Assembly: GCF_004323845.1 (NCBI RefSeq)
Contig: NZ_QPGR01000002.1
Location: 62,001 to 126,000 of the forward strand
DNA: 64,000 nucleotides
Direction: 5' to 3'
From: Campylobacter novaezeelandiae
Lineage (GTDB): Bacteria > Campylobacterota > Campylobacteria > Campylobacterales > Campylobacteraceae
The notes beneath the pieces were generated by a model. The model saw only the letters and a list, made by a program, of their open reading frames with translations. It made no database searches and was not told where the DNA came from. Numbering within the stretch: position 1 is the first letter of the stretch; every line of letters begins with the position of its first letter. The translations under genes were made by a program, and so were the position numbers. Positions 16,488-26,657 of the stretch are shown here, piece after piece.

Positions 16488-16576
16488 ACTTTCCTTTCAA
16501 AGCCATAATTGTAACAAAAATTTATTTTAAAATGTTATAATATTAAATTAAAGAATTAATTTTTAAGGTTTAGACT

Positions 16577-17056
16577 ATGAAAATAATGGTAATTCAAGGA
16601 CCAAATATCAATATGTTAGGTCTTAGAGAAGTTGGAATTTATGGCTTAATGAAAATGGATGAAATTCATGAGCAAATGAAAATTGCCGCATCTGGAAATA
16701 ATGTTGAACTTGATTTTTTTCAAAGCAATTTTGAAGGAGAAATTGTAGATAAAATTCAAGAATGCTTAGGTGTATTTGATGGCATTATTATAAATGCTGG
16801 GGCATACTCTCACACATCAATTGCAATCAGAGATGCAATAGCTGGAGTAGGTTTACCAACTATAGAAGTTCATATTTCTAATATTTATCGTAGAGAAGAA
16901 TTTAGACAAAAAAGTCTTTTAAGTCCTGTTTGCTCTGGAAGTATAGTAGGCTTTGGACCTTTTGGATATCATCTTGCTTTAATGGGTGTTTTACAAATTT
17001 GTGATCAAATTCAAAAAATTAAAGAGCAACAAAATCAACAAAATGCTAAAAATTAA
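16577..17056 (+). CDS. aroQ: 3-dehydroquinate dehydratase, type II
   Basis: 159 residues. Shikimate pathway step three. Motifs are [17 protein letters not shown] at the N-terminus (catalytic Tyr), [31 protein letters not shown] and [17 protein letters not shown] with the active His. Length normal for the dodecameric type II enzyme. Head of a long plus-strand operon; the folK start lies within its last codons. Confidence 0.95.
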   Translation: MKIMVIQGPNINMLGLREVGIYGLMKMDEIHEQMKIAASGNNVELDFFQSNFEGEIVDKIQECLGVFDGIIINAGAYSHTSIAIRDAIAGVGLPTIEVHISNIYRREEFRQKSLLSPVCSGSIVGFGPFGYHLALMGVLQICDQIQKIKEQQNQQNAKN

Positions 17057-17516
17057 TGGAGCAATACGCTTTGAAACAAGTCGTTTTTTTCCTTATTGCA
17101 ATAAAGGGGTAATTAAACAGAAATATTATGCTTTTATAGGTCTTGGAAGTAATATAGAGCCAGAAAAAAAACGTTTTGATATTTTTTTTAGAAAACTTCT
17201 AGATGATAAAAGAATCAAGATTTTAGCTACTTCCCCCTTTTTAATCAATAAGGCATTTGGATTTACAGAACAAAAAGATTTTACTAATGCTGTAATGATC
17301 ATTGCAACCAATTTGCATGCAAGAGCACTTTTAAAAATTTTACTTTATTATGAGTTAAAATTTAAACGAAAGAGAACTTTTAAAAATGCTCCAAGAACTT
17401 TAGATCTTGATCTTTTGTATTTTTCAAAAAAAGTAAGAAAAGATTCTTGGTGTGAAGTTCCACATATTGGAGTTAAAGATAGAATAAGTGTAATTTTGCC
17501 TATAGGCTTATTATAA
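17043..17516 (+). CDS. folK: 2-amino-4-hydroxy-6-hydroxymethyldihydropteridine pyrophosphokinase
   Basis: About 157 residues from ATG 17043, which overlaps aroQ by 14 nt; a frame extension to 16986 exists but runs deep into aroQ and is unlikely. HPPK motifs are [15 protein letters not shown], then [37 protein letters not shown] (the R-x-DLD-LL signature) and VPHIGVKDR. It transfers pyrophosphate from ATP to the pterin for folate synthesis. Located before flhF as in C. jejuni (Cj0065c). Confidence 0.9.
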   Translation: MLKINGAIRFETSRFFPYCNKGVIKQKYYAFIGLGSNIEPEKKRFDIFFRKLLDDKRIKILATSPFLINKAFGFTEQKDFTNAVMIIATNLHARALLKILLYYELKFKRKRTFKNAPRTLDLDLLYFSKKVRKDSWCEVPHIGVKDRISVILPIGLL

Positions 17517-17528
17517 AGGAAAAAATTA

Positions 17529-18899
17529 ATGGGACAACTTATCCATACCTTTACTGTAGAAGATACCGAAGAGATTATACCGAAAGTTAAACAAGACTAT
17601 GGAGATAAAGCTTTAATTATAACCAATAAACAAATCAGACCAAAAACCATTAACCGTAAAGGAATTTATGAAGTAATGGTAGCCATAGAAGAATCAGACT
17701 ATGAAGAACATCTTAAAAAGATGGGAAAAACTCTGCCAAATAAACAAACCAAACAAGCTAACTCTTATCAAAAAATAGAACAATCAAAAATTTCAAAAAA
17801 CTTAGAAGATGAAGATGTTGTTTTAGACTTTTCATCTAATCTTAAAACACCTCCTTTAAAAGAAAAACTTCCAAGAAATAATCTTGAGAATATAAAAGAA
17901 AAATTATCAGAAGTTAGTAGCGAAATTTCAAAAGTAACTAACACGCCATTGCCAAACTATGAGCCAACTCCAAACTATAATAAAAAAATAGAATCTTTTG
18001 AAAAACAGATTAATAAGCTTAATGATAAAATGAATTTGCTTGTTGATATGATGTGGGATGATAAAGCTGAAGCTAGAAAAAATCTTGTTATACCGCCAGA
18101 ATTTGCGAGTATTTATAAACAAGCCAAAGAAAGCGGTATGAAAGAAGAGCATTTAGAAGCCATAATGAAAGCAACTATTGAAAATATGCCAACAGCTATG
18201 AAAACCAATAAAGAAGCTGTGCAAAAATATTTTTATTCGCTTTTACGCAGTATTTTGCCTTGCCGCGTAGAAAGTGAAATTAAAAAGCAAAAAATTATGA
18301 TGTTAGTAGGCCCAACAGGAGTTGGAAAAACTACCACTTTAGCAAAACTTGCTTTTCGCTATGCTTACGGAGATAAACGCTATAAAACTGGAATTATTAC
18401 TTTAGATACCTATAGAATTGGTGCTGTGGAGCAATTATTTCAATATGCAAAAATGATGAAATTGCCTATCATTGATAGTATAGAACCAAAAGATTTAGAT
18501 GAAGCTATTAAAAGTTTAAATAATTGTGAAGTAATCTTAGTCGATACCATAGGAAATTCTCAATATGACCAAAACAAACTTGCAAAAACCAAAGAATTTT
18601 TATCTCATTCTAATGCACAAATTGATGTAAATTTAGTAATTTCAGCTAATACCAAGCATGAGGATTTGGTCGAAATTTATAAAAATTTTTCTTTCTTAAA
18701 TATTGATACGCTTATTATTACTAAATTTGATGAAACAAAAGTTTTTGGTAATATTTTTTCTTTAATTTATGAAACAAACATTCCTCTTAGTTTTTTCTCT
18801 ATAGGTCAAGAAGTTCCTGATGATTTAGAGGTTGCAAATAGCGACTTTTTGGTGCGTTGCATTTTAGAAGGTTTTAACAAAGGAAAAGCAAGTGAATAA
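17529..18899 (+). CDS. flhF: flagellar biosynthesis SRP-like GTPase FlhF
   Basis: 456 residues. A basic N-terminal B domain with low-complexity linker (about 65-180), then the NG GTPase domain: P-loop [10 protein letters not shown] at 261-270, [21 protein letters not shown] and TKFDETK. FlhF sets flagellar position at the pole and, in Campylobacter, is needed for full sigma-54-dependent flagellar transcription. It is followed directly by flhG (8-nt overlap), its regulatory partner. Confidence 0.96.
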   Translation: MGQLIHTFTVEDTEEIIPKVKQDYGDKALIITNKQIRPKTINRKGIYEVMVAIEESDYEEHLKKMGKTLPNKQTKQANSYQKIEQSKISKNLEDEDVVLDFSSNLKTPPLKEKLPRNNLENIKEKLSEVSSEISKVTNTPLPNYEPTPNYNKKIESFEKQINKLNDKMNLLVDMMWDDKAEARKNLVIPPEFASIYKQAKESGMKEEHLEAIMKATIENMPTAMKTNKEAVQKYFYSLLRSILPCRVESEIKKQKIMMLVGPTGVGKTTTLAKLAFRYAYGDKRYKTGIITLDTYRIGAVEQLFQYAKMMKLPIIDSIEPKDLDEAIKSLNNCEVILVDTIGNSQYDQNKLAKTKEFLSHSNAQIDVNLVISANTKHEDLVEIYKNFSFLNIDTLIITKFDETKVFGNIFSLIYETNIPLSFFSIGQEVPDDLEVANSDFLVRCILEGFNKGKASE

Positions 18900-19758
18900 T
18901 CAAGCTAATAAATTAAAAAATCTAATGAATGAAAATAAAAATAAAAAATCTAAAAATACACATTTTATTTCCATCACAAGCGGAAAAGGTGGGGTGGGCA
19001 AAAGCACTATAAGTGCTAATTTAGCAAATGTTTTAGCCTCCAATAACTATAAAGTAGGACTTTTTGATGCGGATATAGGCTTAGCAAATTTAGATGTAAT
19101 TTTAAATATACGCATACAAAAAAATCTTTTACATGTCTTAAAAGGTGAATGCTCTTTAGAAGATATTTTAATAGAAGTAAAACCAAATTTATGGCTCATA
19201 CCAGGAGAAAGCGGAGATGAGATATTAAAATACAATGATAAAAATATCTATGAAAGATTTTTAAATCAAGCAAGTATTTTAGATGAGCTTGATTTTTTGA
19301 TTATTGATACAGGAGCGGGTATTGGAGGAAATATTTTAAATTTCTTGGAAATGTCAGATGAAGTTATAATCGTTACTGTTCCTGATCCAGCAGCAATTAC
19401 TGATGCTTACGCGACTATTAAAACTACTTCTAAAACTAAAGAAAATTTATTAATGATTTTCAATATGGTCAAAAATGAAAATGAAGGATTAAAAGTTTTT
19501 GAAAATATTAAAAAAGTCGCCGATGCAAATATAAAAAATCCTCTAAAATTAGAATTTTTAGGATTTTTAGCAAGCAGTAAAGATGTAAGCTCAAGCATTA
19601 AAAAAAGAACCTTATTTACTGATGATAATACAAGCTCTAGCGATGAACTTAAAGCTCTTGCTTCAAAACTTTTATATAGATTGGAACAAAAAGTGCTTAA
19701 TAATGTTTCAAATAGAAGTTTTTCGAATTTCTTTAGAAAAATTATAGAAAGATTTTAA
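18892..19758 (+). CDS. flhG: flagellar number regulator FlhG (MinD-like ATPase)
   Basis: 288 residues. Deviant Walker [11 protein letters not shown] (about 28-37) with the signature Lys of MinD/ParA ATPases, [12 protein letters not shown], and DTGAGIG as switch II. It limits the number of flagella and in C. jejuni also influences division site placement. The C-terminal stretch LFYRLEQ... and [12 protein letters not shown] is an amphipathic helix suited to membrane binding. Overlaps flhF by 8 nt. Confidence 0.95.
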   Translation: MNNQANKLKNLMNENKNKKSKNTHFISITSGKGGVGKSTISANLANVLASNNYKVGLFDADIGLANLDVILNIRIQKNLLHVLKGECSLEDILIEVKPNLWLIPGESGDEILKYNDKNIYERFLNQASILDELDFLIIDTGAGIGGNILNFLEMSDEVIIVTVPDPAAITDAYATIKTTSKTKENLLMIFNMVKNENEGLKVFENIKKVADANIKNPLKLEFLGFLASSKDVSSSIKKRTLFTDDNTSSSDELKALASKLLYRLEQKVLNNVSNRSFSNFFRKIIERF

Positions 19759-19770
19759 AAAAGAGAAAAT

Positions 19771-20127
19771 ATGAGAGCTGAAAATTACGTAGCATTTTTT
19801 ACTGTTTGCGGTTTCTTTATAGGACTTTCATTTAGCGTTATTAGTGTAGATGAAGCTTTTGATATTATTTTGTTTACATGCTTTATTACTTTTGCTTTTT
19901 ATATTTTTGCACATATTGCTATAATGAATTTTATAGATATCAAAAAAATTAGTGGTCGTATTTTTAATAAAAATGATTATGAAAAAACTAGTAATAATAT
20001 TATTAATGATTTAATCATTCGTGAGAAAAAAATGGATATAATTTTGGAGAAGCTTAATCAAGAAAGAGAAAGTCTTAAAAAGAATGACCCAAAAGAAAGA
20101 AACAAAAATGCTAAAAAAGCCGCCTAA
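19771..20127 (+). CDS. small membrane protein between flhG and fliA (Cj0062c-like)
   Basis: 118 residues with two transmembrane helices (about 4-24 and 30-52) and a charged, probably coiled-coil C-terminal half (60-118). Function unknown; its constant place between flhG and fliA, also seen in C. jejuni, suggests a flagella-linked role, which is inference. Its 3' end overlaps the fliA start by 44 nt. Confidence 0.8.
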   Translation: MRAENYVAFFTVCGFFIGLSFSVISVDEAFDIILFTCFITFAFYIFAHIAIMNFIDIKKISGRIFNKNDYEKTSNNIINDLIIREKKMDIILEKLNQERESLKKNDPKERNKNAKKAA

Positions 20128-20800
20128 AGCCTATGAACAAATGATCAAAAAAGAACAAGATGATCTTGTTGTAGCTTATATGCCCGCTTTGCGTGCTATG
20201 GCTTTTAAACTTAAAGAAAAACTCCCTTCAAGCATAGATGTTAATGATTTAATTAGCACTGGTGTTGAAGAAATGATTAAACTCTCGCGCAGATACGATA
20301 AAGAACAAAATGATAATTTTTGGGGTTTTGCAAGAAAAAGAGTTAATGGATCCATGCTTGATTATTTAAGAAGCTTAGATGTAATGAGTCGTAATAACAG
20401 AAAAATTATTAAAAGTATTGATAATCTCATAGATGAATATTATCAAGAATACGAAAGCGAACCTGATGATGAGTATTTGGCTAAAAAACTAGACCTTGAT
20501 ATAGAAAAAGTCAGAGAAGTAAGAACAGCTCATGCAATAAGCTATACTCTTCCTTTAGATGAACAAATAGAGCTTTATAATGAAGATAATACTTTAGAAA
20601 AAATTGAAAAAGATGAGCTTTTAGAAAAAATTAATGAAATTCTAGAAGATTTAAAAGAACGTGATCAACTCATCATTCAGCTTTATTATTATGAAGAACT
20701 TAATCTTAAAGAAATAAGCGAAATTTTACAAATAAGCGAAAGCAGAATTTCTCAAATTCACAAAAAACTTCTTAAAAAAATAAGAGAAAGGCTTTCTTAA
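20084..20800 (+). CDS. fliA: RNA polymerase sigma-28 factor FliA
   Basis: 238 residues. Sigma region 2 (about 30-100: VVAYMPALRAMAFKLKEKLPS, FWGFARKRVNGSMLDYLR) and region 4 helix-turn-helix (LNLKEISEILQISESRISQIHKKLLKKIRERL). It drives late flagellar genes such as flaA and is held by FlgM. The ATG at 20084 overlaps the upstream gene; an alternative ATG at 20108 would remove eight residues. The fliM start abuts the stop. Confidence 0.95.
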   Translation: MTQKKETKMLKKPPKAYEQMIKKEQDDLVVAYMPALRAMAFKLKEKLPSSIDVNDLISTGVEEMIKLSRRYDKEQNDNFWGFARKRVNGSMLDYLRSLDVMSRNNRKIIKSIDNLIDEYYQEYESEPDDEYLAKKLDLDIEKVREVRTAHAISYTLPLDEQIELYNEDNTLEKIEKDELLEKINEILEDLKERDQLIIQLYYYEELNLKEISEILQISESRISQIHKKLLKKIRERLS

Positions 20801-21885
20801 TGGCTGAAATACTTTCTCAAGAAGAAATTGATGCTTTACTTGAAGTTGTAGATGATAACACAGATACGCCAGTATCCTCCAACAATAAAGACGATAAAGA
20901 AGAAAGAAATATAGTCGTTTACGACTTTAAAAGACCTAATAGGGTTTCTAAAGAACAATTAAGAACCATTAAAGGTATCCACGACAAACTCGCAAGAAAT
21001 CTTGCCTCTCAAATTTCATCTATGATGAGAAGCATAGTAGAAACTAAACTGCATTCAGTTGATCAAATGACTTATGGTGAATTTTTAATGTCTTTACCAA
21101 GTCCTACAAGCTTTAATGTTTTTTCCATTAAACCTTTAGATGGTAACTGTGTTTTAGAAATTAACCCAAGTATCGCCTTTCCAATGATCGATAGGCTTTT
21201 AGGAGGTCAGGGTGATAGCTATGAGGCCTCGCGCGAACTCACAGATATAGAACTTAATTTATTGGATTCTATTTTGCGTATTATTATGCAAAGACTCAAA
21301 GAAAGTTGGGCAAGTGTTACTGAAATTTATCCTAGTATTGAAGCAAAGGAATCAAGTCCGAATGTAGTCCAAATAGTTTCTCAAAACGAAATCGTCATTA
21401 TGGTTGTAATGGAAATTATCATAGGAAATTCAAGCGGCATGGTAAACATTTGCTATCCGGTTGTACATTTAGAATCTATTCTTTCTCGCTTAGCAAATCG
21501 TGATATAATGATGGGAGAAACCTCAGCTAAAAAATCTCGTAATAAAGAACTAAAAACTCTCATTGGTCGTGCCGAAGTTGTTTACGAGGCTATTTTAGGA
21601 AAGACTTTAATTAGTGTGCATGAATTTTTAGAGCTTAATCAAGGAGATATTTTACGCCTTGATAGAGAAGCTGATGATAAAGCCATAGTTTGTATTGATA
21701 AAAAAGAAGTTTTTTTAGCACAAATTGGCTTACATCGTTTTAGAAAATCGATTAAAATCTTAGAACTTATTAGAACCGACAAAGACGAAATTAAAGAAAT
21801 TCTTGAAAAATATGAAGAAGAAAGAAAAGCAAAAGCCAACGTTTATGATCAAGAAGAAACTCAAGAGGAGGAGGATGAAATATGA
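20800..21885 (+). CDS. fliM: flagellar motor switch protein FliM
   Basis: 361 residues. The N-terminal EILSQEEIDALL motif binds CheY-P; the central domain has LLGGQGDSYEASRELTDIEL; the C-terminal SpoA domain covers about 255-330 (EAILGKTLISVHEFLELNQGDILRLD). Forms the C-ring with FliG, FliN and FliY. An acidic tail (EETQEEEDEI) ends the protein. The ATG sits on the last base of fliA and the stop overlaps fliY by 4 nt. Confidence 0.96.
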   Translation: MAEILSQEEIDALLEVVDDNTDTPVSSNNKDDKEERNIVVYDFKRPNRVSKEQLRTIKGIHDKLARNLASQISSMMRSIVETKLHSVDQMTYGEFLMSLPSPTSFNVFSIKPLDGNCVLEINPSIAFPMIDRLLGGQGDSYEASRELTDIELNLLDSILRIIMQRLKESWASVTEIYPSIEAKESSPNVVQIVSQNEIVIMVVMEIIIGNSSGMVNICYPVVHLESILSRLANRDIMMGETSAKKSRNKELKTLIGRAEVVYEAILGKTLISVHEFLELNQGDILRLDREADDKAIVCIDKKEVFLAQIGLHRFRKSIKILELIRTDKDEIKEILEKYEEERKAKANVYDQEETQEEEDEI

Positions 21886-22718
21886 TTAATGAATTTTTAA
21901 AGCTATTTACAAATGAATGTATAAGCACAATAGAAGGCTTAACAGGTAAAAGTGCTGAATTTAGTGAATATAAAGAATTTGATATTTCAACCCAAGATAC
22001 GCTAAAGCCTCCTTTGGTTTATGTAGATTTTAATATAAATCCAACAGGTAAAATAGGAATTTTAGCTAGTGCTGTTTTAATGAGTGCTATTGGTGAATGG
22101 ATGATGGGAGAAGAAGAAATTACCAAAAATGATCAACTTGGTGATGACGAAATGGATGCAGCTAAAGAAGCGATACAAAATATTATTTCTGCTTTTTCTA
22201 CAAGTTTAGGAGCCCAAAAAGAAATTCCTAAAATAGAATTTAATTTTAACTCTTGCAAATTTAGCTCTGAGCAACCCGAGCTTAAAGATTTTATTAAAAT
22301 TTATCTTTATGATGTAAAAATAGAAGATTTAAATGAACAAATTTCTTTAGTAATGGATAAAAATTTTTATAATTTACTTACACAAAAAGAAGATGACAAT
22401 ACCAGCAATAATAGCGATGCTAAAGATAATGATAAAAAAATTGCATTAAGCGAAGAGCTTAGAAATATAAATCTTATTATGGATGTAAGGCTTCCTGTTC
22501 GTGTGCGTATAGGAAATAAAAAAATGCTTTTAAAAGATGTTTTAACCATGGATATAGGTTCTGTTGTAGAGCTTAATCAATTAGCCAATGATCCCTTAGA
22601 AATTTTAATTGGAGAAAAAAGAATTGCTTATGGAGAAGTTGTTATAGTTGATGGGAATTTTGGAGTTCAAGTAACTGAAATTGGAAGCAAAAAAGAAAGA
22701 TTAGAACAACTTAAATGA
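21882..22718 (+). CDS. fliY: flagellar motor switch protein FliY
   Basis: 278 residues. The N-terminal part (about 1-170) is CheC/FliY-like with MMGEEE and LGDDEMDAAKEAIQNIISAFSTSLG; the C-terminal SpoA/FliN-like domain runs from LIMDVRLPVRVRIG to the end. In Campylobacter, FliY works alongside FliN in the C-ring. The CheC-type phosphatase signature is only partly present, so phosphatase activity is uncertain. Confidence 0.93.
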   Translation: MINEFLKLFTNECISTIEGLTGKSAEFSEYKEFDISTQDTLKPPLVYVDFNINPTGKIGILASAVLMSAIGEWMMGEEEITKNDQLGDDEMDAAKEAIQNIISAFSTSLGAQKEIPKIEFNFNSCKFSSEQPELKDFIKIYLYDVKIEDLNEQISLVMDKNFYNLLTQKEDDNTSNNSDAKDNDKKIALSEELRNINLIMDVRLPVRVRIGNKKMLLKDVLTMDIGSVVELNQLANDPLEILIGEKRIAYGEVVIVDGNFGVQVTEIGSKKERLEQLK

Positions 22719-23320
22719 AAAATGTAAAACTTGATATAGAAAAATTTGAAAATATCCCTGATTTTCCAAAAGCTGTTACTTTTTTTGGTTCAGCAAGATT
22801 AAAAGAGGATAGCATTTATTATAAAAAAGCCAAAGAGTTAGCAAAAAAATGTGTTGAAAATGATTTTTGCGTTATCAGTGGCGGAGGTGGGGGAATTATG
22901 AAAGCAGCAAATGAAGGTGCTTTTAAAAATAAAAATAATAAAACTTCCATACAATCTGTAGGTTTTAATATTTTTTTACCCTTTGAACAAAAACTTAATG
23001 ATTTTATAGAGTATAATATCACTTTTAAGAGCTTAGCCATACGCAAAATGGCTCTTATTCAAAAGAGTCTAGCTTTTGTGATCTTCCCAGGCGGCTTTGG
23101 AACTTTAGATGAGTTATGTGAAATTATCACACTAAAACAACTTAAATTTAAAGAAAATGTTCCTATTATTTTATTTGGGAAAGATTTTTGGCATAGCTTT
23201 GATGAATTCGTCAGAAATTCTTTGCTTGAATATAATCTTATCACAAAAGGAGATGAGTTAAAGTATAAAATCACTGACGACTTAGATTTTATCATTCAAA
23301 CTTTAAAGGAACAATTATGA
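22715..23320 (+). CDS. LOG-family nucleoside 5'-monophosphate phosphoribohydrolase
   Basis: 201 residues with the LOG (lysine decarboxylase-like) signature: [23 protein letters not shown] and [12 protein letters not shown]. Proteins of this family hydrolyse cytokinin-type or purine/pyrimidine nucleoside monophosphates to base and ribose phosphate; the older lysine decarboxylase annotation is a misnomer. Overlaps fliY by 4 nt and mnmA by 4 nt, so expressed with them. Confidence 0.9.
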   Translation: MKNVKLDIEKFENIPDFPKAVTFFGSARLKEDSIYYKKAKELAKKCVENDFCVISGGGGGIMKAANEGAFKNKNNKTSIQSVGFNIFLPFEQKLNDFIEYNITFKSLAIRKMALIQKSLAFVIFPGGFGTLDELCEIITLKQLKFKENVPIILFGKDFWHSFDEFVRNSLLEYNLITKGDELKYKITDDLDFIIQTLKEQL

Positions 23321-24333
23321 AAATTCTAGTCGCAATGAGCGGAGGAGTTGATAGCTCAGTAACTGCCTATAAACTTAAAAATTTAGGTCATGAAGTTATA
23401 GGATGCTATATGAAACTTCACGGAAAACCAAATTATCATGAAGAAAATATAAAAAAAGTTCAAAAAGTAGCAGATTTTTTACAAATCCCTTATCATATTT
23501 TAGACTTACAAGAAGATTTTAAAAATAAAGTATATATGCCTTTTGTTAATACCTATAAAGAAGGAAAAACTCCTAATCCTTGTGCTTTATGTAATCGTTT
23601 TATCAAACTTGGAAAACTTTTAGAATTTGCTAAAAGTTTAGGCTGTGAAAAACTTGCCACAGGACATTATGCAAGACTTGAAAATGGATATATCAAAGTA
23701 GCTTTTGATGAAAGCAAAGATCAGAGTTATTTTTTGGCAAATGCCGATAAAGAAGCTTTAAAATACCTTATTTTTCCACTTGGAGAGATGAAAAAAGAAG
23801 ATGTTAAAGCTTTTGCTTCTACCATAAAAGAATTAAAATCTTTTGCTACTCAAAAAGAAAGTTCAGAAATTTGTTTCGTTGAAGATACTTATATCAAAGT
23901 TTTAGATCAATTTATGGATACAAAAATACCAGGAGAAGTTTTAAATAGCGATGGAAAAGTTATAGGAAAACATGAAGGTTATATGCACTATACCATAGGA
24001 AAAAGAAGGGGATTTGAAGTGCGTGGAGCACATGAGCCTCATTTTGTTTTAAAAATAAATCCAAAAGAAAATCAAATTGTAGTGGGAACTAAAGAAGAGC
24101 TTAAAGTTAATAAATTTAATTTAAAAAATATTAATCTTTTTATAGATGCTAAAGAACTCGACTGTGAAGTAAAAATCCGCTACCGATCTAAATCAACACC
24201 TTGTAAAGTAGTTATTAATGATGATAAAAGCGCTAATATCATTTTAAATGAGCCAGTTTATGGTTTAGCAAGCGGTCAAATGGCTGTATTTTATGATAAT
24301 GATAAAGTTATAGCTAGTGGTTTCATAGAATAA
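23317..24333 (+). CDS. mnmA: tRNA-specific 2-thiouridylase MnmA
   Basis: 338 residues. The PP-loop MSGGVDSS (8-15) activates uridine 34 of tRNA Lys/Glu/Gln; catalytic cysteines are in [11 protein letters not shown] and EICFVED. Also seen: [18 protein letters not shown] and the C-terminal OMP-like barrel ([10 protein letters not shown] to [12 protein letters not shown]). Last gene of the aroQ-mnmA operon. Confidence 0.96.
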   Translation: MKILVAMSGGVDSSVTAYKLKNLGHEVIGCYMKLHGKPNYHEENIKKVQKVADFLQIPYHILDLQEDFKNKVYMPFVNTYKEGKTPNPCALCNRFIKLGKLLEFAKSLGCEKLATGHYARLENGYIKVAFDESKDQSYFLANADKEALKYLIFPLGEMKKEDVKAFASTIKELKSFATQKESSEICFVEDTYIKVLDQFMDTKIPGEVLNSDGKVIGKHEGYMHYTIGKRRGFEVRGAHEPHFVLKINPKENQIVVGTKEELKVNKFNLKNINLFIDAKELDCEVKIRYRSKSTPCKVVINDDKSANIILNEPVYGLASGQMAVFYDNDKVIASGFIE

Positions 24334-24342
24334 GTTTATATT

Positions 24343-24375
24343 TTGTAATTATCTTAAACAAATAGATAATTACAA
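24343..24375 (+). terminator. perfect 12-bp hairpin after mnmA, without a U tract
   Basis: TTGTAATTATCT at 24343-24354 is the exact reverse complement of AGATAATTACAA at 24364-24375, 9-nt loop, 10 nt after the mnmA stop. The sequence after it (TCATCATTTG) is not U-rich, so it may be a transcript-end stabiliser rather than a simple terminator. The remaining 190 nt up to tonB hold a short palindrome TTCTTGCAAGAA and no gene that I can support. Confidence 0.45.
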
Positions 24376-24564
24376 TCATCATTTGAAAATATTTTTAAAC
24401 TACCTATGACAAAACATATATTTTGGACTGTATTTTATATTTTTTAACAAAGCAATAAAAAAGCTACGAACTAGATTAAATGATTTCCTTCTTGCAAGAA
24501 ATGAAAAATTTAACAAAATAAAACTAAGCAAAAAAAATAAACTCTAATCACGATCATAAAATGA

Positions 24565-25242
24565 TCAATTTTTAAGTTGATAATTAATTGGTATTAAAAT
24601 CTTAATATTTTTACTATATTTTGGGAAATTTTTAGACGCTAACTGTATAGTTTTTAAAGCACTTTCGTCTAATAATTTATATCCTGAACTTTGCATAATT
24701 TTTAAATACTCTAATTTTCCCTCCTGTTTCCATAAAAACTCAATTAAAACTATACCCATCATACGCATTTTAATTGCTTGTCTTGGATAAACCAAAGAAT
24801 CTTGTATAGCCTTTTTAATTTCTTGTAAAAAAGGATGATTATCGCCAAAATTTATACTTTCTGTTTCTGTTTTTTGATTTACAGCTTGATTGGAATTTAA
24901 ATTATTAAATTCTTTAGATTTAACAACTTCATTAGATTTGTGTAATTTTTCGTTTACAATAGGCTTTTTTTTGTATTTTTTTATTTTTTGGGTTTTGATT
25001 ACTTTTTCTTTTATAGGTAAAATTGGCAAAATTGGAACATTTTGTTTTTCTTGTTTTATGGTATTATCTTGAGATGGACTAGAAATAGCAAACTGTTTCA
25101 TTGAGAGAGAAAATGCCTCTTGACTCTTAAATTCTATTTTAAACAAAGTAACACTAGAAAATAAAAAAAATAATAAAGGCAAAAAAAATAAAAAAGAAAT
25201 ATAAAAAGCTTGAAATTTATGATTTTTTAATATATTAGTCAT
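24565..25242 (-). CDS. tonB: TonB energy-transducing protein
   Basis: 225 residues. One N-terminal anchor (about 14-33, FYISFLFFLPLLFFLFSSV), a Lys-rich periplasmic linker in place of the usual Pro-rich one, and the C-terminal TonB domain (about 135-225) with YPRQAIKMRMMGIVLIEFLW, SSGYKLLDESALKTIQLA and IPINYQL. It transmits the proton-motive force from ExbB/ExbD to outer-membrane receptors. Third gene of the exbB-exbD-tonB operon; its stop overlaps a small GATCAT hairpin. Confidence 0.92.
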   Translation of the reverse strand: MTNILKNHKFQAFYISFLFFLPLLFFLFSSVTLFKIEFKSQEAFSLSMKQFAISSPSQDNTIKQEKQNVPILPILPIKEKVIKTQKIKKYKKKPIVNEKLHKSNEVVKSKEFNNLNSNQAVNQKTETESINFGDNHPFLQEIKKAIQDSLVYPRQAIKMRMMGIVLIEFLWKQEGKLEYLKIMQSSGYKLLDESALKTIQLASKNFPKYSKNIKILIPINYQLKN

Positions 25243-25627
25243 TTTTTTTCTCAGTTAAAATTTGAAAATTTTCGTGCTTTTTAGCTTTTAATAAATCAAT
25301 AACTTTTACAAAGCTTTCAAATTTTGAATCTTTATCGCTTTTTAGCTCCACTATAGTTTTAGGATTTAAATTATCAATAGTATGTTTAAGCTCATCTAAG
25401 CTTATCTTTTTATCATCGACATAAAAAATATTTTGTGCATCAATACTAATAGAAATTTTTTCTTCTTTTTCACTCATATTTATACTGCTTTGACTTGATG
25501 GGAGATTAATTTTTATACTTCCTTGCGCTATAAAAGTAGAAATACTTAAAATTATAGCAAGTAAAACAAGCATAATATCAATAAAAGGGACTATATTTAA
25601 CCCTTCATTTTTTGGAAGCTTAATCAT
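25235..25627 (-). CDS. exbD: biopolymer transport protein ExbD
   Basis: 130 residues from ATG 25627, the start that overlaps the exbB stop codon (GATGATTAA). Longer frames back to 25699 run through exbB and are artefacts. Motif KLPKNEGLNIVPFIDIMLVLLAI contains the essential membrane Asp in the single helix; the remainder is periplasmic. Works with ExbB as the proton-driven motor for TonB. Confidence 0.93.
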   Translation of the reverse strand: MIKLPKNEGLNIVPFIDIMLVLLAIILSISTFIAQGSIKINLPSSQSSINMSEKEEKISISIDAQNIFYVDDKKISLDELKHTIDNLNPKTIVELKSDKDSKFESFVKVIDLLKAKKHENFQILTEKKND

Positions 25628-26054
25628 CTTTATTCTCATTAGAAATTCTAAAAGAATTGCTAAGAAGCGATACTTTGCGCAATAAAGCATTATAAGCAAT
25701 TAAAACAGGAATAGCCACTAAAAGTCCTAAAGCTGTTGCTTTAAGCGCTAATGAAAGTCCTATAACTATGGATTTTACATCTATATTACCAGCCAAACCC
25801 ATTTCATAAAAGGTTATCATTATACCTATAACAGTTCCTAAAAGTCCTATATAAGGGGCATTAGAATAAATAATATAAAGTGTTGTCAAATTTTCACTTA
25901 TTGCATCATCAAATTTTTCTTGATTTTTATAATCTTTAAAATTAAGTTTTTTAAAAAACAATATTCTTTCTACGACACACCAAAATGCTATAAAAGCCAT
26001 AAAACCTAAAACTACAAAAATAATTAAATCTATATAATTTTTTAAAAATTCCAT
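25620..26054 (-). CDS. exbB: biopolymer transport protein ExbB
   Basis: 144 residues from ATG 26054, preceded by TTTGGAG; a TTG four codons upstream is unlikely. Three membrane helices (about 11-33, 60-85, 105-130) and the conserved motif APYIGLLGTVIGIMITFYEMG, plus ALKATALGLLVAIPVLIAYN. Forms the pentameric proton channel of the TonB system. No receptor gene lies beside it, so the substrate cannot be read from context. Confidence 0.93.
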   Translation of the reverse strand: MEFLKNYIDLIIFVVLGFMAFIAFWCVVERILFFKKLNFKDYKNQEKFDDAISENLTTLYIIYSNAPYIGLLGTVIGIMITFYEMGLAGNIDVKSIVIGLSLALKATALGLLVAIPVLIAYNALLRKVSLLSNSFRISNENKDD

Positions 26055-26078
26055 AAAAAACTCCAAATGTAGTTTACG

Positions 26079-26084
26079 ATTATA
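26079..26084 (-). promoter_or_regulatory. -10 box of the exbB-exbD-tonB operon
   Basis: The minus strand reads AATATAAT with TATAAT at 26079-26084, giving a start about 18 nt before the ATG. Some 25-45 nt further upstream is TGATAATAGATATTA, loosely like a 7-1-7 Fur site (imperfect), as expected for a TonB operon, but the match is weak. Confidence 0.45.
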
Positions 26085-26202
26085 TTAAAAGAACTCTGAA
26101 TTTAAAATTAATATCTATTATCAAATTTATTTAAAAAATTTTTATACTCACTTCACAATTTATTATTACAATTCATTTAAATTAATTTTTAAGGAGTTTA
26201 AT

Positions 26203-26619
26203 ATGAAAAAAATATTTTTTGCAATTTTAGCTTTTGCAGCATTACTTTACGCTGATATGGTTGTTTCAGTTGATTCTTTACCTCAAAATGCTCAAAAATT
26301 TATCCAAACTTATTTTAAAGGAACTCAAATAGCTCTTGTAAAAAAAGATATTGACTCTTTTGATGTTACTTTAAATGATGGTACAGAAATTGATTTTATC
26401 ATAAATGGAGAATGGAAAGAAATTGATGGCAATTATAAAGCTATACCAACTGGATTTTTACCTACTAATTTAATTTCTAAAGTTCAAGCTTCTCAAGCAA
26501 ATGCACAAATTATAGAAGTAAGCAAAGAAATTAACGGTTATAAATTTAAATTTAATAATAATATGAAAGTTTATACAGATATAAATGGAAATATTTTAGG
26601 ACAAAAATTTGATGATTAA
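26203..26619 (+). CDS. periplasmic PepSY-like domain protein
   Basis: 138 residues. Signal peptide MKKIFFAILAFAALLYA, cleavage near residue 17. The mature part contains two PepSY-like (DUF2874) repeats: LPQNAQKFIQTYFKGTQIALVKKDIDSFDVTLNDGTEIDFIINGEWKEI style units at about 25-75 and again at 85-136. Such proteins are small secreted factors, some acting as inhibitors; the role is unknown. Monocistronic: strong TTAAGGAG site and own terminator. Confidence 0.82.
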   Translation: MKKIFFAILAFAALLYADMVVSVDSLPQNAQKFIQTYFKGTQIALVKKDIDSFDVTLNDGTEIDFIINGEWKEIDGNYKAIPTGFLPTNLISKVQASQANAQIIEVSKEINGYKFKFNNNMKVYTDINGNILGQKFDD

Positions 26620-26623
26620 AATA

Positions 26624-26648
26624 AAGCTTGTTTTTTAAACAAGCTTTT
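26624..26648. terminator. bidirectional terminator between the PepSY-like gene and cytochrome c gene
   Basis: AAGCTTGTTT (26624-26633) pairs with AAACAAGCTT (26637-26646), loop TTT. T residues follow on the plus strand and A residues precede, so it can stop both convergent transcripts. Confidence 0.8.
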
Positions 26649-26657
26649 CAATCCAAA

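Noticed and set aside
24376..24564. Possible degraded gene between mnmA and tonB
   Set aside because: Only very short frames (for example MTKHIFWTVFYIF) appear on either strand, with no continuation in other frames.
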